64,000 nucleotides of DNA from positions 5,208,001-5,272,000 of the forward strand of contig JADKAF010000001.1 of NCBI GenBank assembly GCA_016719295.1, given 5' to 3'. Both the position numbers and the translations under genes were made by a program. Under the pieces are notes generated by a model. It saw only the letters and a list, made by a program, of their open reading frames with translations, did not search any database and was not told the DNA's origin. The stretch comes from Planctomycetota bacterium (GTDB taxonomy: Bacteria > Planctomycetota > UBA1135 > JADKAF01). This document shows positions 1 to 8,139 of the stretch, piece after piece (position 1 is the first letter of the stretch; every line of letters begins with the position of its first letter).

Positions 1-1540
1 CCCACAACGCGCCGGACCGGGCGACCACGTCGTAGACGAGGCCTTGGCTCGCGAAGCGACCGCTCCAGGGCGAGAGAGGCTCCTCTGCCGCACCGGCAGT
101 GCTTTCGAGGAAGCGGAAGGGCTGCACGCTGCCGCTCGGGATCAGCGCGAGGTTCCGCAGACCGCCTTCGCGACCGAAGACGAGCCGTAGCTCTCCGAGC
201 AAAGGCGAGGCTCCCACGTAGATCCCCTTCGCGCGTTGCTGCGCGCGCCAACGGCCGACGCGTGATCCTTCGATCTCCAGCGTGCCCGGATGGGACACCT
301 GGACGCGCAGGTCATCCCAGCGCGGGCTCGCGTAGCTGCCCGCGATCTCCTCCTCGGGCAGCCAGGGGCGTCGCGACTCCTGATCGAAGTCCTGCGCGAA
401 CGGAGTCCGCAGATGGCGCTCGACGCAGATCTGCAGGACGACCTGCGCGCCGAGGGCTTCGGCGAGAAGCAGGTCGTGGCCGTAGGTCGAGCAGGTCGCC
501 GTCGCTGCGAAGTGATTCGCGAAGAAGGGCAGCAGGCTGTCCCAGAACGAATCGTGGAAGACGAGCAGGCTGGAACCTGGTCGGCGCGGAGCGACATGGA
601 CGTGCTCGGAGTGTTTGCGCGTGCCTCCGACGCCCGGCCACCAGCTCCTCCTCAGCCGATGCTCCGCGAGCTCGGCGAGATCGATCTCGATGTCGGGATG
701 CTGCAAGTGGCCGGGGAGGAGCCAGAGCTCGTCCCAGGAATCGGCGGAGCTCTCGGTGAGGTGCACGGCGGACGGCGGCAGCGCGAGGACCTTCTCACCC
801 TTGCCAGTCGAGGGCCAGGAGGGGCCGCGGAGGCGCTCCGCGATCGCTGCGTAGCCGTGGTAGGCCCCGAGCCGGTTCCAATGCGTGCCGCGCGCGTAGT
901 AGATCGGGAGCTCGCCCTTCTTCGCGCGCAGGACGGGACGCAGATCCAGGATCACGTCGCTGAGCCCGCGCGCCGCGGCAGCCTCCACCAACTGATCGAC
1001 GGGCGTGCGCTCGGCGAGAGGCAAGGCCCACTCCGGGAGCATCTCCGGGAAGATCGACATCTTGTCCGGTGCAACGACGAAGAGATAGCGCGCGCCTCGC
1101 TCGGCGAGCTGGTCGCGGCGTCGCTCGAGCACGTCGCACGCCTCCGTGAGCATCGCTTCGCTCCACGGCTGTCGACCGCGGTGCTGCGCCAGGGCATCGT
1201 TGCCGGTGAAGAAGATCCAGCCGTCCGCGCCGCCGATCGTCTCCGAGCCCACCGGCGTCTCGCCGAACAAGTGCCAGCGCACGAGGCGCTGGGTCCTCAA
1301 GAAGCTCGTGCGCCCGCGAACGAAGTCGCGGTAATAGGCTTCCAGCGGCTTCGGGAGCGAGGTCCAGCTCGTCGTCTCGAAGCTGAGCGGCGGCTTCGGC
1401 GCTGGCTTGCGGTTCTCCTTCTCGATGTCGCGCGCATCGTCGTTGGTGACGAGATGCACCGCGAGCGGCAGCGAGATCGCGACGAGGAAGAGCGCGGTCG
1501 TCGCGCGGTGCAGGGCCTGGCTGAGAGCGCGCGCGTTCAT
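1..1540 (-). CDS. AlgJ/AlgX-like SGNH-fold O-acetylation protein (3' end outside window)
   Basis: The reading frame is open from an ATG at 1540 through to the window edge, 513 codons without a stop, so the C-terminus is missing. It starts with a single N-terminal hydrophobic segment (about residues 13-27), fitting a signal anchor. The central part has the landmarks of the ALGX/SGNH hydrolase-like domain of alginate O-acetyltransferases: a THWN motif near residue 220 and an HDSF motif (probable nucleophile serine) near residue 327. Family members pair with an MBOAT protein that moves acetyl groups across the membrane, and transfer them to exported polysaccharide in the periplasm. The MBOAT gene ends only 3 bp upstream, so the two are almost certainly co-transcribed. 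The polysaccharide substrate cannot be read from this sequence. Family assignment is good; the exact acceptor is unknown. Confidence 0.8.
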   Translation of the reverse strand, partial: MNARALSQALHRATTALFLVAISLPLAVHLVTNDDARDIEKENRKPAPKPPLSFETTSWTSLPKPLEAYYRDFVRGRTSFLRTQRLVRWHLFGETPVGSETIGGADGWIFFTGNDALAQHRGRQPWSEAMLTEACDVLERRRDQLAERGARYLFVVAPDKMSIFPEMLPEWALPLAERTPVDQLVEAAAARGLSDVILDLRPVLRAKKGELPIYYARGTHWNRLGAYHGYAAIAERLRGPSWPSTGKGEKVLALPPSAVHLTESSADSWDELWLLPGHLQHPDIEIDLAELAEHRLRRSWWPGVGGTRKHSEHVHVAPRRPGSSLLVFHDSFWDSLLPFFANHFAATATCSTYGHDLLLAEALGAQVVLQICVERHLRTPFAQDFDQESRRPWLPEEEIAGSYASPRWDDLRVQVSHPGTLEIEGSRVGRWRAQQRAKGIYVGASPLLGELRLVFGREGGLRNLALIPSGSVQPFRFLESTAGAAEEPLSPWSGRFASQGLVYDVVARSGALW

Positions 1541-1543
1541 CGT

Positions 1544-2998
1544 TCAGAAGCGGAAGTAGAGGAAGGGGCTATAGGTCTGGGCCGCGACGAAAGACGCGCA
1601 GAGCCACGCCAGCGCCGCTAGGCCGACGAGATGAGCGACGCCGAGGAAGCCGAAGCGGCCGCTCGCCGCGCTCGTCGAGCGGCGCTCGTGGCGCCTCCAA
1701 CGCGAGAGCCGTCGCCCGAGCGCGGGTGCGATGGGGAGTGCCAGCAGCGCGCCGCCGAGGATCGCCGCGAGAGCATCGGCATCGACCAGCTCGGCCAAGT
1801 GCATCGCGTTCGCGGGTGATAGGCCCAGCATCGCGCGGTAGAACGCGAGCGCTTGCGACAGATCGCGCGCGTTGAAGAGCACCCAACCCAGCATCACGCC
1901 CAGCATGGTCCAGAGATGCAGCAGCGGTCGCGGCGCGCGGCCGAGGAGCGCTAAGCCGAGCTGCGTGCGCTCGAGCGAGAGCAGCAGGCCATGCCACGCG
2001 CCCCAGAGCACGAAGCTCCAGGACGCCCCGTGCCAAAGCCCGCAGAGCAGGAACACGATCCAGAGGTTGCGCGTGGTCTTCCACGCTCCGCCGCGGTTCC
2101 CTCCGAGCGGCACGTAGAGATAGTCGCGGAACCAGCCCGAGAGCGTGCGATGCCATCGGCGCCAGAACTCGGTGATGGTGCGCGAGCCGTACGGATGCTT
2201 GAAGTTCTGCGGGAAGCGGAAGCCGAGCAGGCGGCCCAAGCCGACCGCCATGTCGGAGTAGCCCGAGAAGTCGAAGTAGATCTGGATCGTGTAGGCGCAG
2301 ACGCCCAGCCACGCGAAGCGGAAGTCGAGCGCTTCGTTCGGCAAGGCGAAGATCGCCTCGGCCGCGCGCGCGGCGGTGTCCGCGATCAGCACCTTCTTCG
2401 CGAGGCCGTAGAGGAACCAGCGCACGCCGGAGGCCATGGTGCTCGCGCGCAGCATTCGATGCGCGAGCTGCACCTCGACCTCCTTGTAGCGCACGATGGG
2501 CCCCGCGATGAGCTGCGGGAAGAGCGCCACGTAGAGCGCGAAGTCGAGGAAGCTCCGCTGCACCGCGACTTGGCCGCGATGGACATCGATCACATAGGAG
2601 AGCGCTTGGAAGGTGAAGAAGGAGATCCCGATCGGCAGCGCCAACGCGGGGAGCTCGAGCCGCACGACGCCGAGCGAGGCGAGCAGCGCGTTCAGCGTCT
2701 CGCCGAAGAGCGAGAGGTACTTGAAGGTCGCGAGGACGCCGAGGTTCGCCATCAGCGCGAGGAGGAGTCCCGTGCGGCGCACGCGCGGAGACCGCGTCGG
2801 TGCCACGGCGAAGCCGAGGGCGTAGTTCCCGACGATCGAGCCCAACATCACGAGGACGAAGCTCGGCTCGCCCCAGGCGTAGAAGACGAGGCTCAGCGCG
2901 AGGAGCCACGCGTTCCGCGCGCGCGGGGGCAGGAGCAGGTGGCCCCAGACCGCGAGCGGGAGGAAGACGAAGAGGAAGAAGAGGGAGGAGAAGAGCAT
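1544..2998 (-). CDS. MBOAT-family membrane O-acyltransferase (AlgI/DltB type)
   Basis: This is a 484-residue polytopic membrane protein. The chosen ATG at 2998 gives the typical MBOAT start, MLFSSLFFLFVFLP; the frame remains open further upstream but that part is Arg-rich and not protein-like. Diagnostic MBOAT sequence is present: the RRWHRTLSGWFRDYLYVPLGG block and, near residue 322, LWHGASW with the invariant catalytic histidine. AlgI-type proteins transfer acetyl from a cytoplasmic donor across the membrane for polysaccharide O-acetylation. The SGNH partner follows 3 bp downstream, the standard AlgI-AlgJ/X arrangement. The 252-bp gap to the divergent gene at 3251 should hold promoters for both directions, but I could not define them. 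An alternative substrate, such as teichoic-acid-like D-alanylation, is less likely because no Dlt genes are present. Confidence 0.9.
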   Translation of the reverse strand: MLFSSLFFLFVFLPLAVWGHLLLPPRARNAWLLALSLVFYAWGEPSFVLVMLGSIVGNYALGFAVAPTRSPRVRRTGLLLALMANLGVLATFKYLSLFGETLNALLASLGVVRLELPALALPIGISFFTFQALSYVIDVHRGQVAVQRSFLDFALYVALFPQLIAGPIVRYKEVEVQLAHRMLRASTMASGVRWFLYGLAKKVLIADTAARAAEAIFALPNEALDFRFAWLGVCAYTIQIYFDFSGYSDMAVGLGRLLGFRFPQNFKHPYGSRTITEFWRRWHRTLSGWFRDYLYVPLGGNRGGAWKTTRNLWIVFLLCGLWHGASWSFVLWGAWHGLLLSLERTQLGLALLGRAPRPLLHLWTMLGVMLGWVLFNARDLSQALAFYRAMLGLSPANAMHLAELVDADALAAILGGALLALPIAPALGRRLSRWRRHERRSTSAASGRFGFLGVAHLVGLAALAWLCASFVAAQTYSPFLYFRF

Positions 2999-3250
2999 CG
3001 GCGGGGATTCGACCAGGGCTCTTCTAGCGTGCAGACGCGCGGGGGACGAGCCCGCGGCGCCGGTGGTGGACCCGAGCTCCGTCGGCGACCGCGTCGGGGC
3101 GAGCCCGTTCCGAGCTTCTTGGGGCAGTTGCGATCTTGCGGCAGCGCTCGCCCGTGGCGGTCGCGGAGCGGCGGAAGCGCTGGTAAGGTCGCCTCGGTGC
3201 GCTCGCGCCGCTCGTCGCGCGAGAGGCTCTCTCCGTCCCTGGAAGCCCGC

Positions 3251-6200
3251 ATGCCCGCACGCTCCGCCCATCGCCTGGTCGCGCTCTTCTCCCTAACCCT
3301 GGCGAGCGTCGCGGGAGCGCAGCACGAGCAGGAGGCGGTGCGCGAGAAGGGCGCGGAGGAGCGGGAGCTCCCGTGGTCCTTCCATGCGCCGCGGCCCGTT
3401 GCGCCGCCCGCGGTGCGCGATGCGCGCTGGGTGCGCGACGAGCTCGATCGCTACGTGCTCGCGGAGCTCGAGCGCGATGGGCTTCGACCGAGCGACGTGG
3501 CCGATGCGCGTGCGCTCGTGAAGCGCGTGCACTTGGATCTCACGGGGCTCTTGCCGACACCGGAGCAGGTCGAGAGCTTCGCGGCGGAGCCGAGCGAGGC
3601 GCGTTACGAGGCGCTCGTCGACGATCTGCTGGCCTCCGAGCGCTGCGCCGAGCATCTCGCGCGGCACTGGCTCGATGGTGCGCGCTACGGCGACACCCAC
3701 GGCCTCCACCTCGACAACTACCGCGAGATGTGGCCGTACCGCGACTGGGTGCTGCGCGCGTTCCGCGAGAACCTGCGCTACGACCGCTTCGGCGCGGCGC
3801 AGATCGCGGGGGATCAGCTCGCGGACGGCGGGGTTGCGGAGCAGGTGGCGACGGGCTTCCTGCGCTGCCACGTGACGACGGGCGAGGGCGGCTCCATCGA
3901 GGAAGAGGTCGCCGTGCGGAACCTCGTCGACCGCACGAGCACCTTCGGCACGGTGTTCCTCGGGCTGACGCTCGGCTGCGCCACCTGTCACGACCACAAG
4001 TTCGATCCGCTCTCGATGCGCGACTTCTATGCGCTCGCGGCGTTCTTCGACAACCTCGACGGCTCGCCCCTCGACGGCAACGTGAAGGACCACGCGCCGT
4101 TCGTGCGCGTGCCCAGCGCAGAGCAAGCGCAGCGCACGCGCGAGCTCGACGCGGAGGCGCTGGCGATCGACGCGGAGCTCGCCGCGGCGCTCCGTGGCAT
4201 CGCGTACACCGAGCCCGCGCCGGAGGAAGAGCGCGCCAGCGCGCCGCGCACCACGACGACGTGGATCGACGACGAGCTGCCGCCGGTGGCGTTCGTCGAA
4301 GGGCCCGCGTTCGTCTTCGAGGCGAGCGGTGCGGCTCCCGTGCGCTCGGGCCGTCGCGCGATCCGGCGCGAGGCGCGCGGGCTCGAGCAGTTCGTGCTGC
4401 GGCGCGCGGAGACGAAGCTGCGCGTCGGCGCGGGTGACTCTCTCGGCGCCTGGGTGTGGATCGATCCCGAGCGGCCGCCGCGCGAGATCATGCTGCAGTG
4501 GCACGACGGTGGCGCGGGCGAGTGGAACCACCGCGCGTTCTGGGGCGAAGACTTGATCGGCTGGGGCGAGCCGGGCACGAGCTCGCGAAGGCGCGTGGGT
4601 GAGCTGCCGCGCGCAGGCGAGTGGGCGCGTCTCGAGGTGCCGGCGGAGCTGGTGGGATTCGCGCCGGGCAGCGTGGTGCACGGCCTCGCCATCACGCATT
4701 GGGACGGCATCGCGTACTGGGACGCGCTGGGCATCGACTCGGCGACGCCGCAGAGCGCCGAGGATCGCGTCTGGATCGACGACGAGGCTCCGGCCGGTGC
4801 GCAGCTGCAAGGCGATGGCGCGCGCTGGCAGTGGATCGACGCGACGCAGGGGCCGGTGCGCAGCGGATCGCGGAGCTTGCGGCGGAAAGCGGAGGGGCTC
4901 TCTCAGGACTTCTTCACCGGCGCGCGCGAGCCGCTGCTGCTGCACGAGGGCGATCGCTTGTTCGCGTACGTGCATCTCGATCCGCAGGATCCGCCGCGTT
5001 CGGTGCAGCTCCAGTTCCACGACGGCAATGGGTGGGATCATCGCGCGCGCTGGGGCGAGCCCGCGCATGGGCCCGGGCGAGCGAATGGCGCCGACTTCGT
5101 CGCCGGGCCGCTGCCCCCGCTCGGGCGCTGGGTCCGACTCGAGGTCTCTCTGGCCGACGTCGGGCTCTCGGTGGGGCGGCGCCTCGATGGATGGGCGCTC
5201 ACCCAGGTGGGGGGCACCGTGTGCTGGGATGGCGCGGGCCTGCACACCTGGGTGCATCCCGATCCGCGGATCGCGCGCTCGCTAGCGGCGTGGGAGAGCT
5301 TCGCCGCGAACGATGCCACGCTCGACGCGGCGTTGCGCTCGATCGCGGCGCGACCGCGGGAAGCGCGGAGCGAGGCGGAGCAGCAGCGCTTGCGCGAGCA
5401 CTATCTGCGTCACGTGCACGGGCCGTCGCGCGCGCTCTTCGCACCGCTGGAGGATCGTGCGGCGATCAACGCACGAGCGCGCGCCGCGAACGAGGCTGCG
5501 CAGCCGACGAGCTTGGTGATGAAGGAGCGCGCCGAGCTGCGGCCGACGCACTACCTGAAGCGCGGCCAGTACGACCAGCGCGGCGAAGCGCTGGCGCGCG
5601 CGACGCCTGCTGCGCTGCCCGCGTTCGGAGCGGAGCTGCCGCTGAATCGCGCTGGGCTGGCGGCCTGGCTCTTCGATCCCGCCCATCCGCTCACGGCGCG
5701 CGTGCAGGTGAACCGGCTTTGGCAGATCGTGTTCGGGCACGGGCTCGTGCGGACGAGCGAGGACTTCGGGAACCAGGGCGAGGCCCCGACGCATCGCGAG
5801 CTCCTCGATCACCTCGCGCTCTCGTACGTCGCGAGCGGTTGGGACACGCGCGCGCTGCTGCGGCGCTTCGCGCTCTCGGCGACCTACCGCCAAAGCTCCG
5901 CGGCGAGCGCGGAGGAGCTCGCGCGCGATCCGCAGAACCGCCGCCTCGGCCGCGCGCATCGCTTCCGCGTGGACGCCGAGGTGCTGCGCGACCAGACGCT
6001 GCAGGTGGCCGGCCTGCTCGTCGAGCGCTTCGGCGGCCCGAGCGTCAAGCCGCCGCAGCCGCCGGGGCTCTGGGAGGCGGTCGCGTACGTCGGCTCGAAC
6101 ACGATGAACTTCGTCCCCGACGAGGGCCGCGAGAAGGTGCACCGCCGGACGCTCTACACCTTCCTGAAGCGCACGGCGCCCGCGCCGCAGCTCGGCATCT

Positions 6201-6532
6201 TCGATGCGCCGACCCGCGAGATGTGCGTCGTGCGTCGCGAGCGCACGAACACGCCGCTGCAAGCGCTCCTGCTGCTGAACGACCCACAGTTCGTCGAGGC
6301 CGCGGACGCGCTCGCGCGCCGCGTGCAGATCGAGCTGCCGGAGAGCGGCGATGCCGAGCGCGCCTCGCGCCTCTTCCAGCTCGTGACGACGCGTCCCGCC
6401 GACCCCTTCGAGCGCGAGCGCTTGCTCGCCTACCTCGCCTTCGAACGCCGTCGCACGAGTGACGAGCTCGTCGCCTGGACCCGCGTCGCCAACCTCTGCC
6501 TCAACCTGGACGAGCTCCTCGTCCGCCGCTGA
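3251..6532 (+). CDS. Secreted DUF1549/DUF1553 (PSCyt2/PSD1) protein with duplicated internal domain
   Basis: A 1093-residue protein with a signal peptide (about residues 1-23, cleavage after AGA). Near residue 240 lies CATCHDHKFDP, the CxxCH-containing signature of the DUF1549/PSCyt2 domain; the preceding block with RHWLDGARYGDTHGLH is also typical. The C-terminal third (from about residue 800) is DUF1553/PSD1, recognised by NRLWQIVFGHGLVRTSEDFG. Between them are two tandem copies of about 155 residues (DNA about 4261-4740 and 4770-5250), each starting W-I-D-D-E and containing a VRSGxRxxRR element and a HDG segment. These look like jelly-roll/carbohydrate-binding-type domains. This family is characteristic of planctomycetes and normally sits next to a DUF1501 gene, as here (gap of 53 bp). 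Biochemical role is unknown; extracellular polymer degradation is often proposed. Confidence 0.9.
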   Translation: MPARSAHRLVALFSLTLASVAGAQHEQEAVREKGAEERELPWSFHAPRPVAPPAVRDARWVRDELDRYVLAELERDGLRPSDVADARALVKRVHLDLTGLLPTPEQVESFAAEPSEARYEALVDDLLASERCAEHLARHWLDGARYGDTHGLHLDNYREMWPYRDWVLRAFRENLRYDRFGAAQIAGDQLADGGVAEQVATGFLRCHVTTGEGGSIEEEVAVRNLVDRTSTFGTVFLGLTLGCATCHDHKFDPLSMRDFYALAAFFDNLDGSPLDGNVKDHAPFVRVPSAEQAQRTRELDAEALAIDAELAAALRGIAYTEPAPEEERASAPRTTTTWIDDELPPVAFVEGPAFVFEASGAAPVRSGRRAIRREARGLEQFVLRRAETKLRVGAGDSLGAWVWIDPERPPREIMLQWHDGGAGEWNHRAFWGEDLIGWGEPGTSSRRRVGELPRAGEWARLEVPAELVGFAPGSVVHGLAITHWDGIAYWDALGIDSATPQSAEDRVWIDDEAPAGAQLQGDGARWQWIDATQGPVRSGSRSLRRKAEGLSQDFFTGAREPLLLHEGDRLFAYVHLDPQDPPRSVQLQFHDGNGWDHRARWGEPAHGPGRANGADFVAGPLPPLGRWVRLEVSLADVGLSVGRRLDGWALTQVGGTVCWDGAGLHTWVHPDPRIARSLAAWESFAANDATLDAALRSIAARPREARSEAEQQRLREHYLRHVHGPSRALFAPLEDRAAINARARAANEAAQPTSLVMKERAELRPTHYLKRGQYDQRGEALARATPAALPAFGAELPLNRAGLAAWLFDPAHPLTARVQVNRLWQIVFGHGLVRTSEDFGNQGEAPTHRELLDHLALSYVASGWDTRALLRRFALSATYRQSSAASAEELARDPQNRRLGRAHRFRVDAEVLRDQTLQVAGLLVERFGGPSVKPPQPPGLWEAVAYVGSNTMNFVPDEGREKVHRRTLYTFLKRTAPAPQLGIFDAPTREMCVVRRERTNTPLQALLLLNDPQFVEAADALARRVQIELPESGDAERASRLFQLVTTRPADPFERERLLAYLAFERRRTSDELVAWTRVANLCLNLDELLVRR

Positions 6533-6533
6533 C

Positions 6534-6574
6534 CACTGCACGGCTAAGGTGCCAGTCACCTTTGCTGTGCAGTG
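6534..6574. repeat. 41-bp interrupted palindrome between the DUF1549 and DUF1501 genes
   Basis: Outer arms cactgcac (6534-6541) and gtgcagtg (6567-6574) are perfectly complementary, and so are inner arms aaggtg (6546-6551) and cacctt (6557-6562) around a 5-nt loop. It starts 1 bp after the stop codon of the upstream gene. The right half resembles 11191-11213 and the style resembles REP-like palindromes dispersed in bacterial genomes. A cis-encoded hairpin attenuating or terminating transcription between the two genes is also possible. Confidence 0.7.
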
Positions 6575-6585
6575 AGGGAGTTGCC

Positions 6586-8034
6586 ATGGATCCGCGAACG
6601 GAAGCTCTGCTGCTCGAGACTCGCCGCGCGTTCTTCGCGCGCACGGCGCAAGGGCTGGGGGCGGCGGCGCTGGGCGCCCTTGGGTTGCGCACGGCAACGG
6701 GTGCGGTGCCGGCGAGCGGGCATCACCATCCGCCGAAGGCGAAGCGTGCGATCTGGCTCTTCCTCTCGGGCGCACCGTCGCAGATCGATCTCTTCGACTA
6801 CAAGCCGAAGCTCGACGCCCTCTTCGATCAAGACCTGCCGGAGTCGGTGCGGCAGGGGCAGCGCCTCACCACGATGACCTCGGGGCAGACGCGCTTCCCG
6901 CTGGCGCCCTCGAAGTTCCGCTTCACCCGCCACGACAACGGCGGCGACGGGCTCTGGCTGAGCGAGCTCCTGCCGCACACGGCGAGGATCGCGAAGAAGA
7001 TCGCCCTCATCCGCTCGATGTACACCGAGTCGATCAACCACGATCCGGCGATCACCTTCCTCTGCACGGGCCGCGAGCTCCCGGGGTGGCCGAGCCTGGG
7101 CTCCTGGCTCTCCTACGGGCTCGGCAGCGAGAACCGCGATCTACCCGACTTCGTGGTGATGACGCCGAGCTGGAGCGGGCGGCGTGACGCGCAAGCGCTC
7201 TATCAGCGCCTCTGGGGCGCGGGCGTCTTGCCGTCGAAGCACGCGGGCACCTCGCTGCGCGCGCAAGGCGACCCCGTCCTCTTCCTCTCGAACCCCGACG
7301 GCATCGATGGCGTCTCGCGCCGCGCCCTGCTCGACGAGCTCGCTACGCTGAACGCCTATCGCCACGCACAGCACGGCGATCCCGAGACCCTCTCGCGCAT
7401 CGCGCAGTACGAGATGGCCTTCCGCATGCAGAGCTCGGTGCCCGAGCTCGTCGATCTCTCCGACGAGCCGGAGGAGGTCTTGGAGCTCTACGGACCCGAT
7501 GCGCGGAAGAAGGGCACCTTCGCCGCGAGCTGCCTCTTGGCGCGGCGCCTCGTCGAGCGCGGCGTCCGTTTCGTGCAGCTCTTCCATCGCGGCTGGGATC
7601 AACACTTCAACATCGGCGGCGATCTGCCCAATCAGGCGCGCGATGTGGACCAAGGTGCCGCGGCCCTCGTGCTCGACCTGGAGCGCCGCGGGCTCCTCGA
7701 GGACACCCTCGTCGTCTTCTGCGGCGAGTTCGGCCGCACGGTCTACTGCCAAGGTGCGCTCACGCGCGAGAACTACGGCCGCGACCACCACCCGCGCTGC
7801 TGGTCGATGTGGATGGCGGGCGGCGGCGTGCGCGGCGGCGTGGTACACGGCGAGACCGACGACTTCTCCTACAACATCGTGCGCGACGGCGTACATGTGC
7901 GGGACCTGAACCACACCGTGCTGCACCTGCTCGGCCTCGACGGCCGCCGGCTCAGCGTGAAGAACCAGGGGCTCGACGTGAAGCTCGTCGGCGTCGAGGA
8001 GGAGCCGCGCATCGTGCGCGAGGTGCTGAGCTGA
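6586..8034 (+). CDS. DUF1501 family protein with Tat-type signal
   Basis: A 482-residue DUF1501 protein. I chose ATG 6586 over the upstream in-frame TTG (6562) because GAGGGAG lies 5-11 bp before it. The N-terminus carries RRAFFARTAQGLG followed by a hydrophobic stretch, a Tat-like export signal that is usual in this family. DUF1501 proteins belong to the alkaline phosphatase/sulfatase-like superfamily. Visible family blocks include the WLFLSGAPSQIDLFDYKP segment near residue 55, a FHRGWDQH block, and GEFGRT followed downstream by GRDHHP. It pairs with the DUF1549/DUF1553 gene immediately upstream, the standard planctomycete arrangement, and the two are thought to act together outside the cytoplasm. 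The substrate is unknown. Confidence 0.93.
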   Translation: MDPRTEALLLETRRAFFARTAQGLGAAALGALGLRTATGAVPASGHHHPPKAKRAIWLFLSGAPSQIDLFDYKPKLDALFDQDLPESVRQGQRLTTMTSGQTRFPLAPSKFRFTRHDNGGDGLWLSELLPHTARIAKKIALIRSMYTESINHDPAITFLCTGRELPGWPSLGSWLSYGLGSENRDLPDFVVMTPSWSGRRDAQALYQRLWGAGVLPSKHAGTSLRAQGDPVLFLSNPDGIDGVSRRALLDELATLNAYRHAQHGDPETLSRIAQYEMAFRMQSSVPELVDLSDEPEEVLELYGPDARKKGTFAASCLLARRLVERGVRFVQLFHRGWDQHFNIGGDLPNQARDVDQGAAALVLDLERRGLLEDTLVVFCGEFGRTVYCQGALTRENYGRDHHPRCWSMWMAGGGVRGGVVHGETDDFSYNIVRDGVHVRDLNHTVLHLLGLDGRRLSVKNQGLDVKLVGVEEEPRIVREVLS

Positions 8035-8139
8035 TCGTTGCCGCGCGACACGAGCGCTTCATCCGGCCTTCACAGGGGCTGCTCGGCGCGACGGCTACGG
8101 TGCGGTGCTGACGTCGCCGTACCTCCAGCCCCGCCTCCG

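Noticed and set aside
3293..5257. Long open frame of 654 codons antisense to the DUF1549 gene
   Set aside because: Arg/Ala/His-rich translation without family motifs; an effect of high GC on the complementary strand of a well-supported gene.
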